DNA from: Lachnospiraceae bacterium
GTDB lineage: Bacteria > Bacillota > Clostridia > Lachnospirales > Lachnospiraceae
Assembly: GCA_003447295.1 (NCBI GenBank)
Contig: DLZQ01000085.1
Coordinates: 1-17,623 of the forward strand
Length of the DNA stretch: 17,623 bases
Direction of reading: 5' to 3'
Both the position numbers and the translations under genes were made by a program. Positions 1 to 7,834 of the stretch are shown here, one piece after another. Within the stretch, counting starts at the first letter, position 1. Every line of letters starts with the position of its first letter. The notes beneath the pieces are model-generated. The model was not told the origin of the DNA and did not search any database. It was given only the letters and a program-made list of their open reading frames with translations.

Positions 1-17
1 GGCTCGTAACTTTCAAT

Positions 18-2522
18 TTATTTGAGCACTACTTTATCCAGGTGCCAGATCTCATCCACATACTGCTGTATAGTTCTGTCAGAGGTGAACTTGCCGGAGC
101 ATGCCACATTCAGGATAGCGCTCTTAGCCCAGTTGTCTTCGTCGCGGTAAGCGGCTTCCACTCTCTTCTGTGCTTCTGCGTAGGACTTGAAGTCCTTGAG
201 GATGAAGTAGGTGTCTGCCTTCGCAGTGCACTGGGTGTTCAGCAGAGAATTGTACAGCGGGCGGAACAGCTCGGGATCTCCCGGTGCGAAGGTTCCGTTG
301 ATCAGCTGCATCAGTACCTTGCGGACATCCTGATCATTGTTGAAAATCTCCATGGGGTCATATCCTCCATGGTTCTCATAATTGATAACTTCCTGTGCGG
401 ACAGACCGAAGATGAATGCATTCTCCTCGCCTACCTCTTCTACGATTTCCACGTTAGCGCCGTCCATGGTTCCCAGGGTCAGGGCGCCGTTCAGCATGAA
501 CTTCATGTTACCGGTACCGGATGCTTCCTTACTTGCGGTAGAGATCTGCTCAGAGACATCTGCTGCTGCGAAGATGATCTCTGCGTTGGATACATTGTAG
601 TTCTCAATAAATACGACCTTGATCTTACCGTTGATAGCGGGATCGTTGTTTACCACATCCGCTACGGAATTGATCAGCTTGATGGTCAGCTTCGCATTAC
701 GGTAGCCGGCTGCTGCCTTCGCGCCGAAGATAAAGGTTCTGGGATAGAAATCCAGTTCCGGATGCTCCTTTAGTTCGTTATACAGGTGCATTACATGCAG
801 AATATTGAGCAGCTGTCGCTTGTACTCATGCAGACGCTTTACCTGCACATCGAAGATGGATCTGGGATCTACTTCGATACCGTTGTGCTCTAAAATGTAT
901 TTTGCCAGACGTACTTTGTTCTGGTACTTAATGTTCATGAACTCCTGCTGTGCCTTTTTGTCATCCGCATATACCTTCAGGCGGGAGATCTGAGGCAGAT
1001 CGGTGATCCAGTCGTCACCTACATGAGCAGTTACCCAGTCAGCTAACAGCGGGTTTGCATGCAGCAGGAAACGTCTCTGGGTGATACCGTTGGTCTTATT
1101 ATTGAAGCGCTCCGGGAACATCTCATAGAAGTCCTTCAGCTCCTGCTTCTCCAGGATCTCGGTATGCAGTCTTGCCACACCGTTGACAGAGTAGCCGGAG
1201 ACGATTGCCATATTTGCCATCTTCACCTGTCCGTCATAGATGATCGCCATCTTGCGGATCTTCTCCTGTACATCCACGCCGGGTACATTGCTGTACTTCT
1301 GCTGAATGTCAATGATGAATCTGCGGTTGATCTCTTCCACGATCTGGTAGATTCTGGGAAGCAGTCTGGAGAACAGTTCGATGGGCCATTTCTCCAATGC
1401 TTCCGCCATAATGGTGTGGTTGGTGTAAGCACAGGTCTTGGTGGTGATCTCCCATGCTTCCTCCCAGGTCAGATAATAATCATCCATCAGCACACGCATC
1501 AACTCTGCGATAGCTACGGTAGGATGGGTATCGTTCAGCTGGAAGGTAACCTTCTCATAGAACTTATGGATATCGTCATGCTTTCTCATGTACTTCTCAA
1601 CTGCTTCCTGTACGGATGCGGAGATGAAGAAGTACTGCTGCTTCAGGCGCAGCTCCTTACCTGCATAATGATTGTCGTTGGGGTACAGAACCTCTACGAT
1701 ATTACGTGCCAGGTTCTCCTGCTCTACCGCCTTCTGGTAATCACCCTTGTCAAAGGAATCTAGCTGGAAGCACTCTACGGGCTCCGCATCCCAGATACGC
1801 AGGGTGTTTACAATGCCATTGCCATAGCCCACAATGGGGAAATCAAAAGGAACCGCCTTAACGGACTGATAGCCTTCCTGGGTAAATACGTTTCTGCCAT
1901 TCTCGTCGGTATGCACACTTACATAGCCACCGAATTTCACCATTTTTGCATACTCAGGTCTGCGCAGTTCGAAAGGATTGCCATTCATCAGCCAGTTATC
2001 GGGAACCTCTACCTGATAACCGTCGCGGATCTCCTGCTTGAACATACCATAACGATAACGGATACCGCAGCCGTATGCAGGATATCCCAGCGTTGCCAGG
2101 GAATCCAGGAAACATGCTGCCAGACGTCCCAGTCCACCGTTACCCAGTGCTGCATCCGGCTCCTGGTCCTCGATCAGGTTCAGATCCAGTCCCAGCTCTT
2201 CCAGAGCTTCCGCTACGGGCTTGTATGCCTTTAAATTGATGAGGTTATTGCCCAGTGCTCTTCCCATCAAAAATTCCATGGACATGTAGTAGACCATCTT
2301 AGGGTCTTCCTTCTCATATGCCTTCTGGGTCTCCATCCAGTTCTCTACGATACGATCCTTGATCGCATAAGATACTGCCTGGAAAATCTGCTGTGCATCT
2401 GCTTCCTCCAGATTCTTACGATACAGGGTGCGCACATTATATTCCACACTTCTCTTGAAGAGCTCCTTGTCAAACTCTTTTGCCTTTGCCGGCTTCTCGC
2501 TGGCTGCCACTGATTTTTTCAC
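18..2522 (-). CDS. glgP: Glycogen/maltodextrin phosphorylase
   Basis: Cytoplasmic PLP-dependent glycosyltransferase (GT35) that releases glucose-1-phosphate from glycogen or maltodextrin ends using phosphate. The 834-residue length is normal for the family. The N-terminal half has the conserved block with EDQEPDAALGNGGLGRLAACF followed by the LGYPAYGCGIRYRYGMF segment. The C-terminal half has the cofactor region ASGTGNMKFMLNG, where K674 is the expected Schiff-base lysine. The start is GTG at 2522-2520, preceded by an AGGAG ribosome binding site about 8 nt upstream; no better ATG lies nearby. The gene stands alone here, with its own promoter at 2670-2698 and no other glg gene in view, so choice between glycogen and maltodextrin as main substrate is open (malP is the alternative name). 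Family assignment is certain; substrate preference is inferred. Confidence 0.97.
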   Translation of the reverse strand: MKKSVAASEKPAKAKEFDKELFKRSVEYNVRTLYRKNLEEADAQQIFQAVSYAIKDRIVENWMETQKAYEKEDPKMVYYMSMEFLMGRALGNNLINLKAYKPVAEALEELGLDLNLIEDQEPDAALGNGGLGRLAACFLDSLATLGYPAYGCGIRYRYGMFKQEIRDGYQVEVPDNWLMNGNPFELRRPEYAKMVKFGGYVSVHTDENGRNVFTQEGYQSVKAVPFDFPIVGYGNGIVNTLRIWDAEPVECFQLDSFDKGDYQKAVEQENLARNIVEVLYPNDNHYAGKELRLKQQYFFISASVQEAVEKYMRKHDDIHKFYEKVTFQLNDTHPTVAIAELMRVLMDDYYLTWEEAWEITTKTCAYTNHTIMAEALEKWPIELFSRLLPRIYQIVEEINRRFIIDIQQKYSNVPGVDVQEKIRKMAIIYDGQVKMANMAIVSGYSVNGVARLHTEILEKQELKDFYEMFPERFNNKTNGITQRRFLLHANPLLADWVTAHVGDDWITDLPQISRLKVYADDKKAQQEFMNIKYQNKVRLAKYILEHNGIEVDPRSIFDVQVKRLHEYKRQLLNILHVMHLYNELKEHPELDFYPRTFIFGAKAAAGYRNAKLTIKLINSVADVVNNDPAINGKIKVVFIENYNVSNAEIIFAAADVSEQISTASKEASGTGNMKFMLNGALTLGTMDGANVEIVEEVGEENAFIFGLSAQEVINYENHGGYDPMEIFNNDQDVRKVLMQLINGTFAPGDPELFRPLYNSLLNTQCTAKADTYFILKDFKSYAEAQKRVEAAYRDEDNWAKSAILNVACSGKFTSDRTIQQYVDEIWHLDKVVLK

Positions 2523-2669
2523 CTATGTTCTCCTCTCCATTACCTATCCCGCAAAAACATCATTCACAGGGCATTTCTTCATCCTGATATTGGGAAAACT
2601 CTGTTCAAGATATTCCCAAAAGGATAGTATTATGATTTCATCCAATATTCTTAACCAAATACAGGTAAT

Positions 2670-2698
2670 ATTATAACAAACTTCCATGCGCATTCCAA
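2670..2698 (-). promoter_or_regulatory. Predicted sigma-A promoter of glgP
   Basis: Read on the minus strand the site is TTGGAA, a 17-bp spacer, then a perfect TATAAT. A start near 2663 would leave a leader of about 140 nt before the GTG codon. The leader contains an interrupted inverted repeat (2581-2595 with 2614-2625: ATCCT and TTGGGA pairing with TCCCAA and AGGAT). Its function is unknown. Together with the ileS terminator at 2748-2790 this accounts for most of the 316-bp gap between ileS and glgP; I see no small gene there. Confidence 0.65.
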
Positions 2699-2742
2699 CT
2701 GTTTTCGCCGGTTTTCGTAAGTTTCGTAAATGTTTTCACGAA

Positions 2743-2790
2743 ACAGAAAAGATTCTGCGGTCCCCCTTCCGGAAAAACTGCAGAATCTTT
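2743..2790 (-). terminator. Intrinsic terminator of ileS
   Basis: Two 11-bp arms (2748-2758 and 2780-2790, core GATTCTGC with GCAGAATC) are separated by 21 nt. Read on the minus strand the stem is followed by a short T-rich run. It lies 49 bp past the ileS stop codon and separates ileS from glgP. Confidence 0.7.
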
Positions 2791-2838
2791 ATCCTTCTTA
2801 TTGAATGAAGTTGCATTAAGACATTTTAGTACAGAACT

Positions 2839-5800
2839 TTATACTCTCTCAACAGCGATCACTGCGCTCTCGCCGTTGATGTTCCATTCCTTGGATACGC
2901 CATATTCCGCACCGCTTGTCAGCTCGTCAGCCAGAACCTTGCCGCTGATGGCTTCTTTGTTCTTCTGTGCGATCTCGGACAGCTTATCGTTGCCGTTGAT
3001 GGATACGCGGATGTGATCGGTCACTTCGAAGCCGCTCTCCTTACGCATGGTCTGGATCTTGCTGATGATCTCGTAGACGAAGCCTTCCTCTACCAGTTCC
3101 GGTGTCAGGTTGGTATCCAGAACAACGGTCATTCTGTTGTCTTCCTGAGATACATAACCTTCCTTCTGTGCCATGTCGATCAGCAGATCGTCCTTGGTCA
3201 GTTCCACAGCCACACCATCTACATCGAACTTTAATGCGCCGTCTGCATTCAGCTCATCCATTGCTGCATTGCCATCCAGTGCTGCAAGGTGCTTCTGGAT
3301 GCCGCCCAACTGTTTGCCGTACTTGGGTCCCACGGTACGCAGCTGGGGTTTGAAGGTGTAAGAGGTAAAGTCACGTACGTCATCGGTAAATACGACTTCC
3401 TTGACGTTCAACTCATCCTCGATGATCTCCTGGTAGAACTCACTCAAGGTGAAGTCTGACTTGATATACATTCTGCTGATAGGCTGACGGTTCTTGATGG
3501 CAGCCTCGTTACGGCATGCACGGCCCATAACTACAGCATCCAGTACATCTTCCATATCCTCTTCCAGTTTCTTGTCGATGTGCTCCTTGTTCACTACAGG
3601 GAAGTCACACAGATGGATACTCTCGGGCGCATTTGCATCGTTGCTTCTTACCAGATTCTGGTAAATATCCTCTGTCATGAAGGGGATCATGGGTGCTGCT
3701 GCCTTACAGATGGTCACCAGTGCGGTGTACAGCGTCATGTAGGCATTGATCTTATCCTGCTCCATACCCTTTGCCCAGAAACGCTCACGGCTGCGTCTTA
3801 CATACCAGTTACTCATCTCATCGACGAAATCCTGCAGAGCCTTGGCAGCCTCGGGGATACGGTACTGATCCAGATTGCTGTCTACTTCTGCAACGGTAGA
3901 GTTCAGTTTGGACAACAGCCACTTATCCATTACGGGCAGTTTGTCGTATTCCAGTGTATATTTGGAAGCATCAAAATTATCAATATTTGCATACAGTACG
4001 AAGAATGCGTAGGTGTTCCACAGGGTACCCATGAACTTACGCTGTCCTTCCTGTACGGCCTTGCCGGAGAATCTCTTCGGCAGCCAGGGTGCGGAACTGG
4101 TGTAGAAATACCAGCGGATGGCATCTGCACCGTAGGTCTCCAGTGCGTTGAAAGGATCTACCGCATTGCCCTTACTCTTACTCATCTTCTGACCGTTCTC
4201 ATCCTGTACATGGCCCATAACGATAACGTTCTTGTAAGGAGCCTTATTGAAGAGCAGGGTGGATTCTGCCAACAGAGAGTAGAACCATCCACGGGTCTGG
4301 TCCACTGCCTCGGAGATAAAGTTGGCGGGGAACTGCTGCTCGAACAGATCCTTGTTTTCAAACGGATAATGATGCTGTGCAAAAGGCATTGCTCCGGAGT
4401 CGAACCAACAGTCGATTACCTCGGGAACACGCTTCATCTGCTTGCCGCACTCGGGGCAGGTGATGGTGATCTCGTCGATGTAAGGACGATGGAACTCTAC
4501 GGTCTTCGCCTTCTCATTGCCGCTCATCTTGTACAGCTCTTCACGGCTGCCGATGGAATGCTGATGTCCGCATTCGCACTCCCAGATATTTAACGGAGTA
4601 CCCCAGTAACGGTTACGGGATACGCCCCAGTCCTGAATATTCTCCAGCCAGTTGCCGAAACGTCCCTCACCGATGGAAGCGGGGATCCAGTTGATGGTCT
4701 TATTATTACGTACCAGATCATCCTTCACAGCGGTCATCTTGATGAACCAGGACTCTCTTGCATAATAGATCAGCGGAGTATCACATCTCCAGCAGAAGGG
4801 ATAATCATGCTCGAACTTCGGTGCATCGAACAGCTTGCCCTCTGCATCCAGATCCTTAAGTACCAGAGGATCTGCGTCTTTTACAAATTTTCCTGCATAA
4901 GGGGTCTCTGCGGTCAGATCACCCTTGCCGTCTACGAACTGTACGAAGGGCAGCTCGTAGTTACGTCCGATACGGCTGTCGTCTTCACCGAAAGCCGGTG
5001 CGATATGAACGATACCGGTACCGTCGGTCATGGTTACATAACCGTCGCAGGTTACGAAATGTGCCTTTTTCTTCTGCTTCTCAGCGGCATCTCCCGCACA
5101 CTTGTACAGAGGCTCGTACTCCTTGTACTCCAGATCCTTACCAACATAAGTCTCCAGTACTTCGTAAGCATCCTTGCCTTCTTCTGCAAGACGTCCCAGA
5201 ACCTTGTCTGCCAGTGCCTTTGCAATATAATAGGTATAGCCATCGGCAGCCTTCACCTTCAGGTAGGTCTCCTCCGGGTTCACACACAGTGCCACGTTGG
5301 AAGGAAGAGTCCAGGGGGTGGTGGTCCATGCCAGGAAATATGCATCCTCGCCCTTTACCTTGAAACGTACGATAGCGGAACGCTCCTTGACTGCCTTATA
5401 GCCCTGTGCCACTTCGTGGCTGGACAGCGGGGTTCCGCAACGAGGGCAGTAAGGAACGATCTTGAAGCCTTTGTACAGAAGTCCCTTATCCCAGATGGTC
5501 TTCAAAGCCCACCATTCGGACTCGATGAAGTTGTCATCGTAGGTAACATAAGGGTTATCCATGTCAGCCCAGAAACCAACGGTACGGGAGAAATCTTCCC
5601 ACATTCCCTTGTATTTCCAGACGCTCTCTTTACATTTGTCGATGAAAGGTGCCAGACCGTATTCCTCGATCTGCTCCTTGCCATCCAGACCCAGCAGCTT
5701 CTCAACTTCCAGCTCTACGGGAAGTCCGTGGGTATCCCAGCCTGCCTTACGGGGAACCATATATCCCTTCATGGTACGGTATCTGGGGATCATATCCTTG

Positions 5801-5991
5801 ATGGTACGGGTCTCTACATGGCCGATGTGAGGCTTACCGTTGGCGGTAGGCGGTCCGTCGTAGAAGGTATAGGTCTCGCCTTCCTTACGATGCTCCATAC
5901 TTTTTTTGAAAATGTTGTTGTCTTCCCAGAATTTCTCGACGGCTTTCTCACGGTCTACGAAATTCAGGCTTGTGGGTACCTGCTTGTACAT
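2839..5991 (-). CDS. ileS: Isoleucyl-tRNA synthetase, long (type 2) form
   Basis: Class I synthetase that charges tRNA-Ile in the cytoplasm. At 1050 residues it is longer than the roughly 930-residue usual bacterial form and fits the eukaryote-like type 2 class, as does the signature PPTANGKPHIGHVETRTIKD (HIGH at 55-58). Other landmarks are WTTTPWTLPSN at about 222-232 in the editing domain, DWGVSRNRYWGTPL at about 454-467, DCWFDSGAMPF near 527-537 and KMSKS at 602-606. Cysteine pairs at 182/185, 400/403, 472/474 and 512/515 suggest metal-binding ribbons. The start is ATG at 5991 with AAAGGAAG just upstream. The gene is alone in its transcription unit and is controlled by the T-box leader directly upstream, whose specifier codon reads ATC (Ile). 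This independently confirms the amino acid specificity. Confidence 0.98.
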   Translation of the reverse strand: MYKQVPTSLNFVDREKAVEKFWEDNNIFKKSMEHRKEGETYTFYDGPPTANGKPHIGHVETRTIKDMIPRYRTMKGYMVPRKAGWDTHGLPVELEVEKLLGLDGKEQIEEYGLAPFIDKCKESVWKYKGMWEDFSRTVGFWADMDNPYVTYDDNFIESEWWALKTIWDKGLLYKGFKIVPYCPRCGTPLSSHEVAQGYKAVKERSAIVRFKVKGEDAYFLAWTTTPWTLPSNVALCVNPEETYLKVKAADGYTYYIAKALADKVLGRLAEEGKDAYEVLETYVGKDLEYKEYEPLYKCAGDAAEKQKKKAHFVTCDGYVTMTDGTGIVHIAPAFGEDDSRIGRNYELPFVQFVDGKGDLTAETPYAGKFVKDADPLVLKDLDAEGKLFDAPKFEHDYPFCWRCDTPLIYYARESWFIKMTAVKDDLVRNNKTINWIPASIGEGRFGNWLENIQDWGVSRNRYWGTPLNIWECECGHQHSIGSREELYKMSGNEKAKTVEFHRPYIDEITITCPECGKQMKRVPEVIDCWFDSGAMPFAQHHYPFENKDLFEQQFPANFISEAVDQTRGWFYSLLAESTLLFNKAPYKNVIVMGHVQDENGQKMSKSKGNAVDPFNALETYGADAIRWYFYTSSAPWLPKRFSGKAVQEGQRKFMGTLWNTYAFFVLYANIDNFDASKYTLEYDKLPVMDKWLLSKLNSTVAEVDSNLDQYRIPEAAKALQDFVDEMSNWYVRRSRERFWAKGMEQDKINAYMTLYTALVTICKAAAPMIPFMTEDIYQNLVRSNDANAPESIHLCDFPVVNKEHIDKKLEEDMEDVLDAVVMGRACRNEAAIKNRQPISRMYIKSDFTLSEFYQEIIEDELNVKEVVFTDDVRDFTSYTFKPQLRTVGPKYGKQLGGIQKHLAALDGNAAMDELNADGALKFDVDGVAVELTKDDLLIDMAQKEGYVSQEDNRMTVVLDTNLTPELVEEGFVYEIISKIQTMRKESGFEVTDHIRVSINGNDKLSEIAQKNKEAISGKVLADELTSGAEYGVSKEWNINGESAVIAVERV

Positions 5992-6025
5992 AGTGTGCTT
6001 CCTTTCTTTCTCTTATTACAGCATC

Positions 6026-6082
6026 ATACTATTCAGCGCCTCATTCACAAAATCGCAGTTCCGATGCTTTCCTGAATAGTAT
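6026..6082 (-). repeat. 11-bp inverted repeat in the ileS leader downstream of the T-box terminator
   Basis: Perfect arms ATACTATTCAG (6026-6036) and CTGAATAGTAT (6072-6082) enclose 35 nt, between the T-box terminator and the ileS ribosome binding site. There is no T-run, so it is not a second terminator. In the read-through transcript it would form a stable hairpin just upstream of the AAAGGAAG ribosome binding site. Its role is not known. Confidence 0.5.
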
Positions 6083-6083
6083 C

Positions 6084-6327
6084 AAAAAAAGCTTCGTCCC
6101 GTAACAGGACGAAGCTCATGCATTCGTTGACCACCTCTTACAACATACTTCCTATTATATAGGAGTGATATGCTTCCCGGTAACGGTGGGATTCCGTTCA
6201 GAACTACTGACCTGGGCTTTTGTTCTGACAGCTCAGAAGTGATTTTCACGATCCCCTTACTCGCACCGGTCTCTCACCATCACCGGCTCGCTTTGCCTTT
6301 CTGCGGAAAAGTTACTCTCTTCGTCAA
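6084..6327 (-). promoter_or_regulatory. Isoleucine T-box riboswitch leader with terminator/antiterminator
   Basis: On the minus strand the leader opens with GACGAAGAGAGTAA (base of stem I). It continues with the distal stem I element GCCGGTGATGGTGAGAGACC. The specifier loop is GTGAAAATCACTTCTGAGC, in which ATC (6243-6241) is an isoleucine codon. The T-box sequence GAGGTGGTCAACGAATG carries UGGU at 6133-6130, complementary to the tRNA 3' ACCA. The antiterminator can be traced exactly: AGG (6136-6134) and ACGAA (6127-6123), split by a 6-nt bulge holding UGGU, pair with TTCGT (6113-6109) and CCT (6108-6106). The competing terminator has 10-bp arms at 6090-6099 and 6107-6116 and a U run at 6084-6090. 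Uncharged tRNA-Ile should stabilise the antiterminator and raise ileS expression. Confidence 0.95.
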
Positions 6328-6347
6328 TGCATTTTTGATATACCGCT

Positions 6348-6377
6348 ATTATATATCTCATTTTTTTGCGTTGTCAA
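6348..6377 (-). promoter_or_regulatory. Predicted sigma-A promoter of the ileS T-box transcript
   Basis: Read on the minus strand: a perfect TTGACA (6377-6372), an 18-bp spacer and TATAAT (6353-6348). An overlapping TATATA at 16 bp is possible. The start would be near 6341, immediately before stem I of the T-box. Confidence 0.75.
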
Positions 6378-6414
6378 GCCGGATGTTGAGATTTGCTTAT
6401 AAAGCTTTTATTTC

Positions 6415-6443
6415 TTGCTTTTCCGGCATTTTTTTCATATAAT
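6415..6443 (+). promoter_or_regulatory. Predicted sigma-A promoter of the diguanylate cyclase gene
   Basis: TTGCTT (6415-6420), a 17-bp spacer and TATAAT (6438-6443). Transcription would begin near 6450. An in-frame TTG codon at 6415 lies within this -35 element, so it cannot be the translation start; this supports the ATG at 6496. Confidence 0.6.
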
Positions 6444-6495
6444 TATTTTAATACTGATATGTGTACCGATCTTATCGGAAGGGGCAGGGAATTCT

Positions 6496-7791
6496 ATGGA
6501 AAATACGCCAAATACGCCGAAAAGAAGCGGCGGTAAAATATCATATACTCTGCAGGCGATCGGCCTGATTCCCCTGATGGTTCTGGGGATCGTCATGCTT
6601 TTTTTCACTTCCCAATGGTTCACGAAGATCATGTATCAGGAAGTGGAACGGGAATTGTATGATGCCACGAAAAGTGCCACTACACTTCTGAACGCTGCCT
6701 ATCCCGGCGATTACCGGCTGGAAGGTGATGTTGCCTACCTTCTGTATAAGGGCGATGTAGATATCACCCGTGAATATTCTCTATTTGATCAATTCAAAGA
6801 GGATACCGGACTGGACATCACCCTGTTCTATCAGGATACCCGCATTCTGACGACTCTGTATAACGCCCAGGGTGACCGCATTGTCGGCTCCGGTGCTCCG
6901 GATGTGGTGATCCGTGATGTCCTGAATACCGGTGAAGATCATTTTTATATCAACACTCTGATCAATGGAAAGACTTATTTTTCCTATTATAGTCCTGTCC
7001 GCAATCAGGACGGCAGCATAGTTGGCATGCTTTTTATAGGAAAATCCAGCGCCGCCGTATCTCAATCCATTCAACGTTATGTCTATCCGCTGACATGGCT
7101 GATCATCGGTTTTGTGGCTCTCGTGGCTGTCTGCATCTATTTTTACACCAGAAGATTCGTGGCTGTATTACTCCATATTCACAGCTTCCTGTCGGAGGTA
7201 GCCTCCGGGAATCTGAACGCCACACTGGATCATTCCGTAACAAAACGCAGTGATGAATTGGGTGATATCGGTCGCTGTGCCGTGTCCATGCAGCGCTCTC
7301 TTCGTACCATGATCGAGCAGGATGCCCTGACCGAGCTGTACAACCGCCGCAGCGGGGAAAAAAAGCTGCGCCAGATCTTCGAGGAAGCCCAATCTTCCCG
7401 CCATTCTTTTGCGCTCGCCATCGGAGATATTGACTTTTTCAAAAAGGTTAACGATACCTACGGTCACGAATGTGGGGATGCCGTACTGAAAAATGTCTCT
7501 GCCTTGCTGAAGCAGCATATGTGGCGCCGTGGCTTTGCCGCGCGTTGGGGTGGTGAGGAATTTCTCTTAGTATTTGAAAAGGCAGATCTTACAGAAGCAC
7601 AGAAACAGCTGGAGCTTCTCATGGACAAGATCCACGAACTGGATACGCTCTATGACGGGCAACACGTAAAAGTAAATATGACCTTCGGACTGGTCTGCGA
7701 GTCCGACAAAGATATTCATACATTATTAAAAGAAGCTGATGAGAAATTATATATCGGTAAGACAAACGGTCGTAACCAGGTGGTTTCCTAA
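6496..7791 (+). CDS. Membrane-bound diguanylate cyclase (Cache-like sensor, HAMP, GGDEF)
   Basis: Predicted to make cyclic di-GMP from two GTP in response to an extracellular signal. With the ATG at 6496 (GGAAGGGG and AGGGAA ribosome binding sequences upstream) the protein has 431 residues. Visible order: cytoplasmic N-tail, membrane helix about 18-38, extracytoplasmic Cache-like sensor about 45-185 ending in the typical SYYSPVRNQDGSIVGMLFIG strand pair, second helix about 197-217, HAMP-like linker about 218-270, GGDEF domain about 275-430. The DALTELYNRR entry motif (276-285), metal-binding aspartates in GDIDFFKKVND (D311, D313) and GGEEF (352-356) are intact, so the enzyme should be active. 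The product-inhibition I-site RxxD is absent: the equivalent residues read WRRG (343-346). The sensor ligand cannot be deduced. The gene stands alone, divergent from ileS. Confidence 0.93.
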   Translation: MENTPNTPKRSGGKISYTLQAIGLIPLMVLGIVMLFFTSQWFTKIMYQEVERELYDATKSATTLLNAAYPGDYRLEGDVAYLLYKGDVDITREYSLFDQFKEDTGLDITLFYQDTRILTTLYNAQGDRIVGSGAPDVVIRDVLNTGEDHFYINTLINGKTYFSYYSPVRNQDGSIVGMLFIGKSSAAVSQSIQRYVYPLTWLIIGFVALVAVCIYFYTRRFVAVLLHIHSFLSEVASGNLNATLDHSVTKRSDELGDIGRCAVSMQRSLRTMIEQDALTELYNRRSGEKKLRQIFEEAQSSRHSFALAIGDIDFFKKVNDTYGHECGDAVLKNVSALLKQHMWRRGFAARWGGEEFLLVFEKADLTEAQKQLELLMDKIHELDTLYDGQHVKVNMTFGLVCESDKDIHTLLKEADEKLYIGKTNGRNQVVS

Positions 7792-7812
7792 CCCGGTTAC
7801 GACCGTTTTTTA
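7765..7812 (+). terminator. Intrinsic terminator overlapping the 3' end of the diguanylate cyclase gene
   Basis: Perfect 13-bp arms (7765-7777 and 7795-7807, core ACGGTCGTAACC with its complement) are followed by a T-run. The left arm is within the last codons and the stop codon TAA (7789-7791) is in the loop. On the opposite strand an adjacent T-rich stretch could also serve the convergent ATPase gene, making it a bidirectional terminator. Confidence 0.85.
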
Positions 7813-7834
7813 TTTGTTTCTGATTTTGTTATCT

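Noticed and set aside
2700..2745. Possible catabolite-responsive (cre) site near the glgP promoter, TGAAAACATTTACG on the minus strand
   Set aside because: The invariant central CG of the cre consensus is missing, so the match is too weak to claim.
4807..6075. 422-codon plus-strand open frame opposite ileS, and similar long plus-strand frames at 3580-4593 and 1059-1763
   Set aside because: They lie antisense to ileS and glgP, which have unambiguous motifs over their full length. The predicted proteins are cysteine- and histidine-rich with no recognisable domain, as expected for shadow frames of a codon-biased gene.
6170..6442. 90-codon plus-strand frame between ileS and the cyclase
   Set aside because: It is antisense to the T-box leader and its promoter, whose structure explains this sequence; no ribosome binding site precedes it.
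6415..6495. 27-codon N-terminal extension of the diguanylate cyclase from TTG at 6415
   Set aside because: The codon falls in the predicted -35 element; the ATG at 6496 has a good ribosome binding site and gives a normal N-terminus.
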